DNA of 64,000 nucleotides from Phoenix dactylifera (lineage: Eukaryota; Streptophyta; Magnoliopsida; Arecales; Arecaceae), in assembly GCF_009389715.1 (NCBI RefSeq), contig NC_052405.1, positions 17,623,397 to 17,687,396 on the forward strand, written 5' to 3'. Every line of letters begins with the position of its first letter. Position 1 is the first letter of the stretch. Below, in pieces: positions 11,855 to 24,345 of the stretch. Position numbers and translations under genes: made by a program. The notes under the pieces are model-generated. The model worked only from the letters and a program-made list of their open reading frames with translations, ran no database searches and had not been told where the DNA came from.

Positions 11855-14660
11855 CTTTGAATCAATTGACTTTGCTGCAATCTATAGATCATGTCTGTTT
11901 GTGAAGCTTACATAAACCTAATACTGTTGCTGGTATTAAGGAAACTGAAATGTGCTCAAAGTAATGCTTAACAGTTTGTTTAATTATAAATTTATTGTTA
12001 ACAGTTGATAATAACATTAGGAATTCTAGACAGACCCAAACTTCTTAAGGAAACTTGAACAAACACTGAAACTTCGAAAAACAATTAAAACGAACTATGA
12101 TCTGCAGAATCCCTGTGCCACTTTATAATGTTGTGCATTTTGTTTGTTATGGTGACAGAATTTTGATATTCAAGGCCCAGTTAATGGAGAAACTTTACAT
12201 TCAGATGAGACAAGATATAATTCATTATATGCAGCTCGTCATGTTTTCATAAATAGAAATTTGTAATGATAGATTTATTTATTTATTTTTAATTGAGTTG
12301 TTGACATGACTGCTTGTTGCTTGCAGAAAAGTAAGCTATTGTCAAAATCCAAGTTTAGGAGAATACATTTACTCTGCCAAAAGATGGATTTGCATGGGCA
12401 TGTACCATCAGCATTTGAAAGACAGCGTGTCCAGGCTCCTGGGTTGTTGCGCAATGGCCCTTTTCATGGGCCTGCTCCTGCTGTTCACCACCCTTTAGAG
12501 CCACTACCCCGACCGGAGCTCCTGGAAAATAAGATTGCAGCTCAAGCAGCTGAAATGGAAAGGCTTGTAAGGGAAAACCAAAGACTGGCAGCAAGCAATG
12601 TGACCTTGAGAGAGCAGCTGCTTGCCACTCAGCAAGGATTGCAGAGAGTGCAGGTTCATATTGGTAGTTTCCAAACTGAAAGTGATATCCAGGTCAAAGG
12701 ATTGTTGGAAAAGATTGGGAAACTGGAAGCTGATATCCGTGCTGGTGAGATGGTAAAGAACGAATTGCAACAAGCACACTTGGAGTTACAGAGCCTAATT
12801 GTTGCAAGACAAGAACTAATCATCAAAATCCAGCATACCACAGAAGAACTCCAGAAAGCCTCCCCAGACATCAAAAAGTTGCCTGAGATGCATGCTGAGC
12901 TGGATGGGCTAAGACAGGAACATCAGAAATTACGGTAAGCAAAGTGGTTCATGGCTGATTTTTCCTTCAGTAATTTTTCTTCACCCTACATTTGCCTTCT
13001 CTTCTTATAGTTCTAGTGATATCACTAATTTTTCCTTTCATCTTTTGGGGTAAGTGGTGCTTTTGAGTATGAAAAAGGTGCAAATATGGAGCAAGTTGAG
13101 AAGATGCTTGCAATGGACAAGAACCTGATATCAATGGCTCGAGAAGTTGAGAAGCTACAAGCTGAGGTGCTAAATGCTGAGAAAAGAGCACATGGTAGCG
13201 GTCGTTGTGATTGCTTCTGTTTTATCCACTCCCAATGGCTTTACTTTGTGTCTTTTCTTCTTATTTTTTTTCCCTGCAAAATCGACCCTCCTTCTGAAAC
13301 TCTTCTAATTGTACCACTTTCTGCTTTATGCAGCACCGGACTCGTATGGAGGAAGATATGGTAGCCCACATCCTGTCAATCCATCTGCAGGGCAGGGTAG
13401 TGTCTACCCAGAATGTGGTTATAGGCAAGGTGGCGGCTATGCAGACACTGTTTACAGCCATGGTGGTGGCTATCCAAATGCTGGCATTGGCCATGGCGGT
13501 CCTGCCAACTATTCTGGAGCATATGGAAGAACTCAGGCTCCAATCACTGGTGGGGCAGCAGGAGAGCTATATGATGCGTATGGTGGTGTGAGTGGTGATG
13601 GGAATTCAGATGGTTACAGGAGCATGCAGATCCCAATGACTGGTGGGATGGTAGCCAGAGTGGGAACGAATTCCTCTGATCGTGTTACCGCAATTGGTTA
13701 TGATGCTGCTAGAGGAGGCATGACATCTACTCAAAGGTAAAGCTTGAGCATCAGCCTGTAGAGAATACCTGGTATATTTGTCCTAGCCAGTGCTACTCCA
13801 AACATTTACTTACTGGGTTTGGGCAATCAGTTATACTTTATGCTGTAATTCACCAATTTGGTGGATTAGTTCCCATTTAATGATGAATTGGCGATCTTCA
13901 TCAGGTGGTATAATAAAAAAGGAAATGCCCTTTTAATGTAATTTATTTACATATTTTATTTTATTATTTTAATGAGGTTGTAAACTAGCATGATGATTTA
14001 GTTCATGTCGGATTGGCTGAATTGAAAAGTTTCATCAGCTGAAACGAGTATATTAAGCATATCCTCTGTTCAGTAATCCATGTCAAGCTGAAGTGCTTGT
14101 AGTATAATATTTGGACCATGACTGTCGTAAAATAGCCTAAACATGTTTGAGTCTTCAGATTCTGCGTTCAGAAACGTCAACAGATGCTTTCCATTTACAA
14201 GTCTGGCTCTGCTTGTTATGATCTATCCCTAAATGGACTCAAATAAACTATAGATTATAATCTGTAAGAGATCCGATCTGTGTGGATATATTGCTGTCTG
14301 ATATGAAGTCTAGGGCAATTGTTCGTTGCTTAAGAGATGATGGCTCCTGGTGGGGGAAATCTGAATCCTACGCCACAGGTCCCATTTCTTTTTACCAGTT
14401 CTTTCAAGAAAGGAAGCAGGACTTAAATGGGGAATAGCAATATGTGATATGGTGAATACGTGTTCTTATATATATATGGTGAGTGATATGGGAGATCACT
14501 CAGGACCCTTGAATGCCAGCAGGACAAAGTCGAGCGAGGGAAGCTCTATTTTGGCTAGTAATTGATGTGTATTGATTCAATGACGATGTAAATGTAACAA
14601 TCCTTCCATCATCCAAATTATTGTTTCTTCTGTTATCTTTTTTGTTGTATTGATCTCTTC
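11855..14660 (+). repeat. Duplicated segment, copy 1 (carries FLX-like gene 1)
   Basis: Beyond the coding exons, short matches to the 28665-30935 region extend upstream (a shared run ending ATAGATCATG near 11890 and near 28699; TGCTCAAAGTAAT near 11954 and 28763). They also extend downstream (GCTTACTGGGTTTGG-like near 13810 and 30380; CATCATCCRAATTAT near 14608 and 30880). The flanks are diverged, with indels, so the duplication is old. Boundaries are approximate. Confidence 0.7.
12384..13740 (+). CDS. FLX-like coiled-coil protein 1 (FLOWERING LOCUS C EXPRESSOR-like)
   Basis: Three coding exons: 12384-12934, 13055-13194 and 13334-13740, all with GT-AG junctions, give 365 aa. A 5'UTR exon begins at 12327 after a TTGCAG acceptor, so the first intron lies upstream of the ATG. 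The N-terminus has the family motif ERQRVQAPGLL followed by a Pro-rich stretch. Residues about 48-228 form a long coiled coil, with AAQAAEMERLVRENQ near its start and ISMAREVEKLQAEV near its end. The C-terminal 135 residues are rich in Gly, Tyr and Ser (GGGY and GHGG repeats), as in Arabidopsis FLL2. The family includes FLX and FLX-LIKE1-4: FLX acts with FRIGIDA-type regulators of FLC, and FLL2 in nuclear bodies with FCA (known). Length fits FLL2 (about 360 aa). The third-intron phase is conserved with the paralogue at 29125. Which FLX-like subtype it is remains open; no lesion is seen. Confidence 0.88.
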
Positions 14661-15434
14661 AAGAAGGGGAGCTTGGGACTTGAATTCTGGTGTGGGGGAG
14701 GCTGTGGGAGGCCCATAGAGTGAGAGTACATGGATGAGTGCTTGTGCCTTTATATTTGGATCACCAATGGACCATGACTCTATATTATCTTGTAAATGAA
14801 CACTCAAAACACCTGCATCCAACCTACAAAACCCAGTCTTGCGATCTTCTCTCTTTTCTCTAAAATTTTGAAATTTAGATGGATCACAGCTAATCATTTG
14901 CATCCCTCATTCTGAAGGCTACAAAGTAATCGCAAACATATTGCTCACAAATATGCATCATACCCACTGTTGTGTAGGCAGCCCATTTTCTTTGAACCTC
15001 TTCTATGTGAACTTGAAAAAAAGTTAAGAAGTAAATAATATAAGACCATTCAAAAGGTAGATAATACAAAAATCTTTTCTAATCCAGTCCACCTCAACGC
15101 TCTTTCATGTAAAATGATTGGTTTCCAATCAACATGAGGAGTTAAGGTTTGGTAAGTTAGGAGGTTCAAACGTAACAATGTCAATATTATTAATATGCAC
15201 TGCTATCTCTCGGGACGCCCATTGGTGAGGTATTTTTTATCCATCCACGTTTTACCTTCTATATTTTCTGAGATAATATGTTTTGCGAGCTCAGCTAGAG
15301 TGTGTGCTTATTATTCTTATTTTCCTTTTGTTGCATGTGGAGGTTCTAACATATACTAGTGAAGCTACAAAGCACTAAATTACTTATGCTTCCAGACCTA
15401 CTTGTTGCAATTGCCATTCTCCAAAATATAACGT
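13741..15434. other. 3' flank of FLX-like gene 1 and intergenic DNA
   Basis: The first part (to about 14660) matches the 3' flank of the second FLX-like gene. Beyond that I see no gene. The minus-strand open frame at 14577-14903 resembles no family I know. Confidence 0.45.
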
Positions 15435-15841
15435 TGTTTTTTTTTTTTTCCCCTTGATTTCATTGAGATATGAAATCGAGGATAATGTACAAGAAGAGGA
15501 AAATTTACAGAAATAGGCGACAATAAAAGGAATAAGAAATTAAAGAGAAGTTAGAAGAAGGTGAGCTGCGTATCTGTGATCTTCTGAACAAACTGGTCTG
15601 ATTTTCCTCAACTGCTTGACACCCAGAGCTGAAGTCCCATAAGGAAAAGCATTCTATTTGAACAAGTTACTTGGAAAATCAGCTCACCTATAGAATGCAT
15701 TGAGCTACTGCAATCCATCCTTGCTTCATACTCCGACGGAAGCGGATTGTTTTTAACCATTCTTCCCAAAGCTGAGAAATAGAAGAAGGGTGTGGGTTTC
15801 ATGGCAAGAGAAGTTTGATGAAGGACTAGGGCGGTAGTCAA
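15435..15841 (-). mobile_element. Possible poly(A)-tailed minus-strand insertion
   Basis: On the minus strand the sequence ends in a poly(A) run of about 13 (poly(T) at 15437-15449 on the + strand), preceded by AATGAAATCAAGGGG, a tail typical of plant retroposons. Upstream lies an unbroken 70-odd-residue frame (up to 15841) that I do not recognise. No target duplication was found. It could equally be a chance T-run next to unrelated DNA. Confidence 0.3.
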
Positions 15842-15845
15842 GATT

Positions 15846-17210
15846 TGTAAGAGAAGGAAAACAAAGGAAAACGAAGAAGATAAAATCTCTATATTTCTGA
15901 TTAATTTCTTTACAACAATATGTACATCATAATATATAGTCTAATTATGTGTCTATTAAAGAAAATATCAATCAAATCTAGACTAATATAGCTTATGTGT
16001 CTAATAAAGGAAATATCAATTAGATTTGGGCTAATATAGCTAATGTGACGTTAGCACCCCTCAAACTCAAGATAGTATGGTCAAAACCAGCTTGAGTTTG
16101 GAAACTAAGTCTCGAAAAAGACTGGGTAGATACGCCATAGCGAAAATATCTACAATCCAGTCAATGGAGGAAATCAATTGAAGCCATATGATATTATGGC
16201 GAATTTGTTGGTGAATGAAGTGATAGTTAATTTCAATATATTTAATATGTTCATAAAAAAACATTACTATGACAAATCTGAATGGCACTTTGATTATCAC
16301 AATAAAAAGTGATAGCACCATGATGAACGACTCTTATATCCTCTAACAACCACCTGAGTCAAATGAGTTCATCAATGGTATCAACGACAACCCTATATTC
16401 AATCTCAATGCTAAACTAGAAATAATAGTTTGCTTCTTGCTACATCAAGAGATAAGAGAGTTGCCCAATAAGAAACAATAGCCTGTAGCAAAGTATTTGT
16501 TAGTAGAATCACTAACCAAATTAGCATCAGAATAAGCACTTAGGTACAAGGAGGAATTGGTAGTAAAATATAAGCCATGAAACAAAGTACCCTTGATCTA
16601 GGAGCTGCCATAAACTAACAAATGATATAAATAGTATAAGCTATATTAGGGCGAGGGCGAATAACTGTGAGATATACAAGACCACCAACTAATTATTAGC
16701 AATGCGTAGCTTCAGAAAAAGGAGTTCTTTTGACAAATGTTAATTTGAAATGAGTTTCAAGAGGTGCAGAAATAATCTTGCTATCTACTAATCTGGCTAT
16801 AGAAATGAGATAGATGCATTATTGGCCTATGATATAAATAATGCCTATTAGAGTTAGATATAACTTAAGTCCTAAGAAGTAACTCAATGCTTCCATGTTT
16901 CCATTTTAAATTCTTGACTAAGATACTGTTTGAGATCAAGAATGCTAGTGGGATCATCCTTGGTTATAGTCATGTTATCCACATGGAATAATGATAATGT
17001 AATACCTTTAGCAGTTTTACGGATAAAGGAGCTGAGTCATAAGAACTATGGGTGATATTAAGAGAAGGAAAACAATGGAAGAAGAAGATAAAATATCCGT
17101 ATTTTTTATTAATTTCTTTACAACAATATACATCACAATATATAGCCTAATTATGTGTCTAATAAAGAAAATATCAATGAGATTTGGACTAATATAGCTA
17201 ATATCATGTG
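15846..17210 (-). mobile_element. Decayed Ty1/copia element, internally deleted, with LTR remnants
   Basis: Two related segments, 15846-16051 and 17066-17210, share AAGAGAAGGAAAAC and TTTCTTTACAACAATAT and look like the 3' and 5' LTRs of a minus-strand element. The left one carries an internal duplication (the AAAGRAAATATCAAT unit occurs twice). Just inside the left LTR the minus strand reads TTGAGGGGTGC, a copia polypurine tract. The interior in broken frames encodes the copia RNase H end: TGYCFLLGNSLISW, FYEHIKYIEI and DLVSKLKLV motifs. Gag, protease, integrase and most of RT are missing, and no clear primer-binding site remains. Confidence 0.7.
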
Positions 17211-17690
17211 AATATTGTGCATTCCATCCTCTCTTTTTCAGATTGTTGGCTGTAAAAATTTTCCGATGAGTAGAAAGCCAATTGAAGATAAATAAGCTTG
17301 AGCGGTTGAGAAGAGATGTTGTGAACAGGGGATCATTGGTCCTCCACCATAGCAAGCTGACATGATGGTGCATCAAAGATTCGAAGTGTCTATTATAGCC
17401 AATAATATGCTTATCTTTAGAAAATCCTTATCTCTAAATGACAATTAAGTAAAGCTATTAATAATAATGCAAGTCAAGCCATTCCCATTTTCATATGCTT
17501 CTTGGACATATTTCCCAATTATTTTGAAATTGCCATGGTTCATGAAGCAAATAAAGCAACTTGAAGGTCCACTCTAAAGTGATTGTGTATCGACTATTAA
17601 AATCAGTGGAAATATGTTTACAAGGCCTAAAATATACCAAAAAGTTACCATAACTCTCACATGAGTTTATCTCAAAAAATATGCTCATAG
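17211..17690. other. Intergenic, no gene recognised
   Basis: Short AT-rich stretch between the copia remnant and the solo LTR. No protein-like frame or repeat end is visible. Confidence 0.5.
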
Positions 17691-18505
17691 TTAATTGTCA
17701 CGACCCCCGCCCCGTTCCCGGTGGGCCGCCGCGACGGTCCTAGGGTGCGGGTAGGCATAAGGCCACCAGCCACCGCGTAGAACCCTACTACCTATCAATC
17801 ATCAATAAATCTTGAAAAATTTGGCATGATACATGCACAAAATGATCACTTTTCCTATAGTGACCTGTCAGGATTATTTCAATACATACAACAACACTAC
17901 CTGTCAGAGCAGCAATCACATAATCTGTCACATAATGAACCTGGACAATATATATCAATACATTATCTCAGGCATATAACTGATCTGCACACATATATAT
18001 ATACCTGCTTCCCAATTCATCCATGGTCAAACCCATATCCACAACAGGATCTATGACTGTAACTATGCACTATATACAATAGAAGGTTTATAATACACCA
18101 AAAGGTATAAACCTCTATCTACATTATACTATACTATACTATGGAGCGACACAGCTAGCAGGCAATCTCTAACCCTGCTCTTCTCTATATAATACCTGCC
18201 CTGCAATCAAAAACACCAAACTGGGGAGTGAGTATATAAATACTCAGTGAGTGGAGTAGAGAGTACTATGCACATGAGACAGAATATAATCATGGCTCGA
18301 GATGAAATCTCAAGATCAATAACAACATGAACATGAACTCAACATAGAGAATATGGAGTAAATCATCAATATCACCACAATCAATATCAACTCATCTGAA
18401 GCATATATGGAATAATCAAGTAAACATATATGCTACTCATGAATATGCTCAACAGATCATAATGCTGGAACATACAAATCAGGTGTCAATATGCTGAAAT
18501 CATCA

Positions 18506-18717
18506 CTAGACAGCTGTCGGGAGGTGGGTTTTACGCCCCAGGCGAACCAGCAACAACTCCCTACTGTCACATGCATATGCAGGATAAGACACCATATCGA
18601 TAATGTAAATGCTAGACAGCTGTCGGAAGGTGGGTTTTATGCCCCAGGTGAACCAGCAACAACTCCCTACTGTCACATGCATATGCAGGATAAGACACCA
18701 CACTAATCATGTAAATG
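18506..18717. repeat. 106-bp tandem repeat inside the solo LTR
   Basis: Two units begin at CTAGACAGCTGTCGG (18506 and 18612) and share CAACAACTCCCTACTGTCAC and GCATATGCAGGATAAG. They differ by a few transitions such as GGGAGG / GGAAGG. A weak third start may follow at about 18716. Confidence 0.85.
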
Positions 18718-19154
18718 CCGGCCAGTATCCAGAACAGAAATCCATCTCACATCTACATACTAAACGGCACCTCGCGGGAATTCTACATCCGCGGAAAGCC
18801 ATACTGCACCTCGCGGGGTCTTACTATGCCCGGCGGCAAGCAGAATATAAGTCGTAGGACCGGCCGATCCTACGCCTAGGGCCGTGTCCCCCCTAGGAAG
18901 GGACTGGGCTCCGCCCACCCAGAAGGCTACTATGTGCACAAAGGCCGATGTTCAACCCCATCGACTATAGGTGTCCTGCAGATACTGCCAAGCCATGCAT
19001 AAATGCCATAATGCACCCTCCCAATACTCTACTAAAAAGGAGCATAATCAAGACTACCACTCACTCGGCCACGACCCAATTATAACTAACATCAGGGTTG
19101 GGAGTGAGGAATCACGGGAGTACAATGCAACTCAATATATCATGAGAAGGGCTC

Positions 19155-19341
19155 TACAAGTCTTTGAAATAGAGGAAATGAAATCAATTTACAAAAGAAG
19201 TCATTTCACAATTCAGATCTAATTTAATTACTCATAAAGGAGTATAATCAAAGCTACCACTCACAAGTCTTTGAAATAGAGAAAATGAAATCAATTTACA
19301 AAAGAAATCATTTCACAATTCGGAATCAATTTGATTACTCA
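19155..19341. repeat. About 105-bp tandem repeat inside the solo LTR
   Basis: The words AAGTCTTTGAAATAGAG, GAAATGAAATCAATTTAC and CATTTCACAATTC appear twice, at about 19157-19236 and 19264-19341. They are preceded by CATAAAGGAGTATAATCAA-type sequence that also occurs near 19036. Confidence 0.75.
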
Positions 19342-20515
19342 TCAACCCCTCGTAATTCCTCTCAATGTTCCCTCAAATGCATGTACAGAATAATCAAGCA
19401 TAGAGAATCAAGATTATAGAGGAATCTACTACAACAATTAATCAATAAGCTCAGGTGGAATCAAGTCACACTTGGCAACATTCATGAAAATGAATAAGGA
19501 ATGTGCTCATGGTGCAAAGTACAAGCTCCCACTCACCTGTCAATCTGGCACAGCCCTGATACGCCTCCAAAAATCTACAGCTGGCAGTGGAGAACTTCTT
19601 CCTCTTGTTCCCTAGCTTCTTGCCCAACTGATACATGTATTTACAATATATTTAGTTTTGTATCAACGGCTATAATCTACGTGCCAATTATAATATAGGG
19701 GACTTTAATTGATTCAACTCCCCCATTCCCTAAATTTTTTCTTTTCTTTCCTTTTTTCTTTTTCTATTAATTAACTCATCATTTATGTATACTAGGGATT
19801 CCCTTGCATGAGTACAAGGTCTCTTTTAGCTTGATCTAGGCTTAATACTCTATTATAGCATGAAATCCCTTATTTTCCACCCGGATGAACAGTAACCCGG
19901 ACCGACAGCCGGTTACTTCATCCCGGGTTTGATCCACTTTTCAGACTCCAAATTTGATGAAATTTTTACCTAACATTCTACACTCATAGGAGATTCCAAA
20001 GAGATAACATGCATTGCTATCGGAGGTCATTTGACCCCCTAAATAATTCGCCGAAGTTGGGACTTCGACACATTTTTTCCGTAGTGCCGGAAAAATTTGT
20101 CAAAATCCGATTCTTCCTCTTTTAACCGCCTCTACAACCCTTATCCGACCCCTCTAGACTATATCCACCCTTTGTATAGCCTAATGTCATCAAAAGACTA
20201 GATAGATACGGATATTTACCTTTTTTTTTTTGAAAATCGAGGTCCTTGCGTAGAGGGGAAGGAAATCTACACTTTTTCCTTCAGCTGGCAGCGCAACAGG
20301 GATCTCCTTCCTCTTCCTTTCTTCCTTTCCTTTCCTATTCCTTTCTTCCTTTCCTTTCCTCTCCTTCTTTTTCTTCCTCTCTGTCCGTCTGAGACTCCCT
20401 CTGTGACTCTCTCTCGGTTTCCATCCAAAAGCCACAGCAAACCCCCTAATTAAATCACATCAAAACACTATTCACCCTTTGTTTAATATTATTAAATTCC
20501 CATTTTGCCCCTAAC

Positions 20516-20635
20516 ACTTCAACATATCTACCGTTATGCCATTAACTTTTGATTCCTTCCAATTTTACCCTTACCACTTCAACGTATCTACAACTATGCC
20601 ATTATCTTTTGATTCCTTCCAATTTTACCCTTATA
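20516..20635. repeat. 60-bp tandem repeat inside the solo LTR
   Basis: Two adjacent units start at CACTTCAACRTATCTAC (about 20516 and 20576). Both contain ACTATGCCATTA/GTTATGCCATTA and TTTTGATTCCTTCCAATTTT. Confidence 0.8.
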
Positions 20636-21079
20636 TCAATTTTAAAGGACTATTCTATCCCTTTTTTATATAAAAAAAAAAAATATTTTAGGGTTATTAC
20701 ATTAATCCAACAGATTCCTTAAATATGCTTAGCTTAATTTTTCTTGTATGATGACACTTCATGTGCAAATCAGTTCCTGTGAGTTATGCAAACTATAAGA
20801 TCTAGTATATGTTTTAGAAAACATATGATAAAAGTTAAAATGCTTAAGGTTGTTAATGGCTAAGGTTATTAACAGATTGGGCTAGTTTGATGGGATTGCA
20901 GGTATATCCCTACTTTAATTATGGGAGAAAAATTTCCTGTTTCATAATATTAGACTTATTTTTCAGACAAATATGGTTTAGGTTTATGGTTATATATTAT
21001 CATCCAATTAAAGATGGACGATATTTGATTTTAAATACCTTTTTATGGTATTTCCATGTTGATAAGATTATCATTTGAA

Positions 21080-21410
21080 CCTCCCATATTCTTGAGATTA
21101 TATTAGGGAGGAAAGTAGGACTAAAAACAGATTGATTATAGATCAGATACCTGCATATCCATAATTTTACCTATATTTTATAATAAAAATGAATATAGAT
21201 ATAGATACAAATCAAATATTAAGTATATCTATATTTGTTCCGAGCCTCCCATATTCTTGAGATTACATTAGGGAGCAAAGTAGAACTTCAAAAAATAGAT
21301 ATTGGTATGTCCATATTTTTATCTATACTTTTCAACAAATATGAATATAGATACAAATACAAAACATATCTATATTTTTTCAGAGCAGATATGGATATAA
21401 GTCAGATTTT
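21080..21410. repeat. 165-bp imperfect tandem duplication
   Basis: CCTCCCATATTCTTGAGATT begins at 21080 and again at 21245. Each is followed by TTAGGGAG and then by ATAGATAC/ATATCTATATTT-rich sequence. The two units are diverged by several substitutions. Confidence 0.75.
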
Positions 21411-23182
21411 AGTTATATCCATATTTTTTCTATCCAAATATTGGTTTAAGTTAGATAATATTTGGATATAAATTGAATTTTCAGCAGAACTCAATGATGA
21501 AAACTAATATTACATATAAAGAATAGTAACATAATTCACTATACAAATTGCATGAGATGCAAGATAACTCAAGATTTAAGGCATGGTTATTAAACCTAAA
21601 TGGAGACTGACCTAGTCAAAAGTCCAAGTTACTGATTTGACTAAGGTATTAAAATCTTAAAATTAAAATTATTAAAAAGATAATATAAAAATTGTTAATA
21701 ATTTTTGTATCAAATATTATCATTACTCTTTAATTATAGCATAAATAAAAAATGATCATGAATTATCTGTTTTTAGAGATATCATAAGAAAAATTATATT
21801 TAAATGTAGTAGTACATACAAGTTACTAATATTTCTAAATATTTTTAGCAATAAAATATTGAAAGTATCTATAATTAATTTTTCATGTTTATCAAAGACA
21901 AAGGTTTATTTTTTATAAAAAAATAATGATTAAAATATGGCATATTGCAATATACATGAAATGGTTATTTAATGGCTGAATGCTTTCAATAAGTGAGAAA
22001 AACCACCTATATTAATCCCTAGCAACATTGTGGTTTAGTGGTTGGGTGCTCTTAGAGGAAAGTATTAGAAGTCTAGTAACATGACCTAGTATGGTGAGTT
22101 GTAGTGGAAGCATGACCAAGGGGAATTGGGAATAAATCACATAAGCAAAGTTATAAAAGATAAGAATGGGTGTTTCCTAATAAAGTGTCAAGTATAAATA
22201 CCAAAACATATATACAGAAGTTTTAAATAAGGCTGGTTCAAATCTAGAATATATTTATCACCATCTTAGTCAGGTCTATGATCCATGTTGTAAATATGTG
22301 ATTTGGTTTTGTCACAACAAGTTCTCCTGACTTGAATATTTGTGTTGTTTATTTTTTTACTAAAATATGATTGTTTTATGTTTTATTAGACCCTATGACA
22401 TAAGTATAATATAAGTATCTATGCGTTACTAAATTTATTTCTACAACTAACCATCACCTTTAAGAGGATAGCACTCATTGCCTACATCCTACACACTATA
22501 AACATTTTTTGTCGCTCTTGGATTGCTTCTCTATAAAATAACCTCTCCTCCTATACTTAGCTATGCATGTTTTCTATTACTATGTTCCATAGTTTTCAAT
22601 AGCAGCTAGTACCATAAGTTGTATCGTCTTCTACCCTTGAGTGATTTTGTTCTTGATTCTCAATCCATTTTGGCGAACCACCTTTTGAAATGGATTGTAT
22701 GGAAAGCATGAAACTCTAAGGTATGTTACTTATATTTTGCATTTGATTTTTAGTTATAAGTGGTTGAAGTTTTGTATCACAATTCTTTCAAGTTTCTAGT
22801 TTTGGTTGGGTTTTGTGATCTCAATTCAAGCAGGTAAGGGAATAGCTTTATGTTTAATCTGTTGATTTGAACATTTTCTATGCTCAATCCATAATGGTAT
22901 GCTCTTACAAGATCAAAACCAATTGCAACTCAAATCCCAATTTTGGGAAGCATAGCTAATTTTGTTTCCCCATAATATCCACTAGTCAAATATATACTGG
23001 GATAGGTGCACACTTGGACGGCAAGCATCATTAGCAGATTAAGGGAAACAAACTAGGGTGGAACTATAATTAATATTTATCATCACGCACTCCAAATGGA
23101 TATTTTAAACCTATATATATATATATAGGCTAGGGAATTCCAAATTACATGAGTTTTAGTGAATAAGTAGTTTTCAGACAAT

Positions 23183-23217
23183 AGGTCACATTTAACAACT
23201 CAAATCATCAGCATGGG
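23183..23217 (+). repeat. Dispersed about 38-bp motif, copy a
   Basis: GGTCACATTTAACAACTCAA followed by ATCATCAGCATGGG. It resembles sequences at 25771-25808 (inverted), 25983-26020 and 37072-37110, and is probably part of an uncharacterised MITE family. Confidence 0.4.
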
Positions 23218-24240
23218 ACCTCCATCAGCCGCGGACCAGGATTGACTATGTCTGACCTAAATATGGTCCACCAGATTCTTGTTCACCAATATACACATAC
23301 ATACATACATATAACTATGTGTGTGTGTGTTTACATGGATGCATAAATGTATGTATATATATGTAAAAAGCATACTAGGCACATATAATGCAAGCTATAA
23401 ATTTTTTTAAAAAAATAATTTTGGATGGCATACTATTGTTAATCTTACATTTGAACAAAACAACAAGTAAATTAAATAGAATACTGAAAACAATATATAC
23501 AAACTCTCACAGAAATGTACCATGTGCTAAATCAATTCATCATGAGAAATCTTTCAATACAAAACAATACATCCAATATTAATTTGAACACTGAATTAAG
23601 CTAAATTTTCAAGGAATTTTTTCAATTTTCTTTAATAGCTCTCGACTCTTGTGAGATGCACCAATATTATGGACTTCTATGTTCTCTAAGGAATTTTTCC
23701 AAATGTTCTTCTTGAATCTATTGCCAAGTTGATATGGAAGACTTGACATGTCTATTGATACTTTGGATTTGCTTCTCTCACAGTTAGTCCCTATTTTCCT
23801 AAAAATTAGAAGGTATGGTTATTTTTACAAGAATTAGGATATACATATCCAAAGTAAATATAGTAATTAAGAAAAAACCTTCACATAGCTTATGTAACCA
23901 GTAAATGCAATTCTTGTAGCTCAATTGCAGTATATTCTAAAACAGCTTTTGCATACATTTTTGTAAAATTATTTTACAATCCATTGGTTTCTCATGTACA
24001 AATAAAAAATTATTTTAAGTTTTTGTAAATATTATCAAATCTATAGAGCACATTGTTCATACCTTAATAAGCCTAAGGGATGATCACTACCACACTTGGT
24101 GCATATATAATTTCTTCCGCTATTTTCCTTTTACTTCTTACAAGCAACACACAAAAGATACCAATATGAATACTTGTTATATGATTGCAATCAAATGGAA
24201 ATATGCATTTACTATAAAATATAAATTAATTTCATTATCA

Positions 24241-24345
24241 CCGAGCACATGCTGAGATGGTTAAACACTTGCCCTAGTGCTTGGGCAAGGAGGTAAGAGT
24301 TTGATTCTGGTTGGAGTAGGCCTCCTAGCTTCGAATAGAAAAAAA
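24241..24345 (+). mobile_element. tRNA-derived SINE-like sequence
   Basis: A box A-like TGCTGAGATGGTTAA is followed by a hairpin (CTTGCCC / GGGCAAG) and a box B-like GAGTTTGATTCTGG. The unit then ends in GAATAGAAAAAAAGAGG, an A-rich tail. The acceptor ends do not pair, so it is not a functional tRNA gene. No clear target duplication was seen. Confidence 0.5.

Larger units (their letters stand above)
17696..20701 (-). mobile_element. 3.0-kb solo LTR, probably Ty3/gypsy
   Basis: On the minus strand the unit begins TGTAATAACCC (at 20701) and ends GGGGGTCGTGACA (at 17696), so it has TG...CA ends. Both sides carry a perfect 5-bp duplication, TTAAT (17691-17695 and 20702-20706). Nothing inside encodes retrotransposon proteins, and there is no primer-binding site or second LTR, which fits recombination between two LTRs. 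At 3,006 bp it is a very long LTR. The TGTAAYRACCC-type start and length suggest a chromovirus (Del/Tekay-like) origin, but without coding sequence this is inference. Three sets of internal repeats are listed separately. Confidence 0.82.
20707..24240. other. AT-rich intergenic DNA, no gene recognised
   Basis: It holds a 165-bp tandem duplication (21080-21410), microsatellite patches near 23111-23129 and 23295-23330, and no protein-like frame. A TATA-like TCTATAAAATAACC at about 22531 is followed by only a 10-codon frame near 22690, too little to call a gene. Confidence 0.5.

Noticed and set aside
18506..18717. Repeat block considered as a possible regularly spaced array
   Set aside because: Only two adjacent units of 106 bp inside a plant LTR; it is a tandem duplication and has nothing to do with CRISPR.
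22531..22735. TATA-like box followed by a short ATG frame and a GT splice-like site
   Set aside because: The frame is only about 10 codons and no downstream exon resembling a protein was found.
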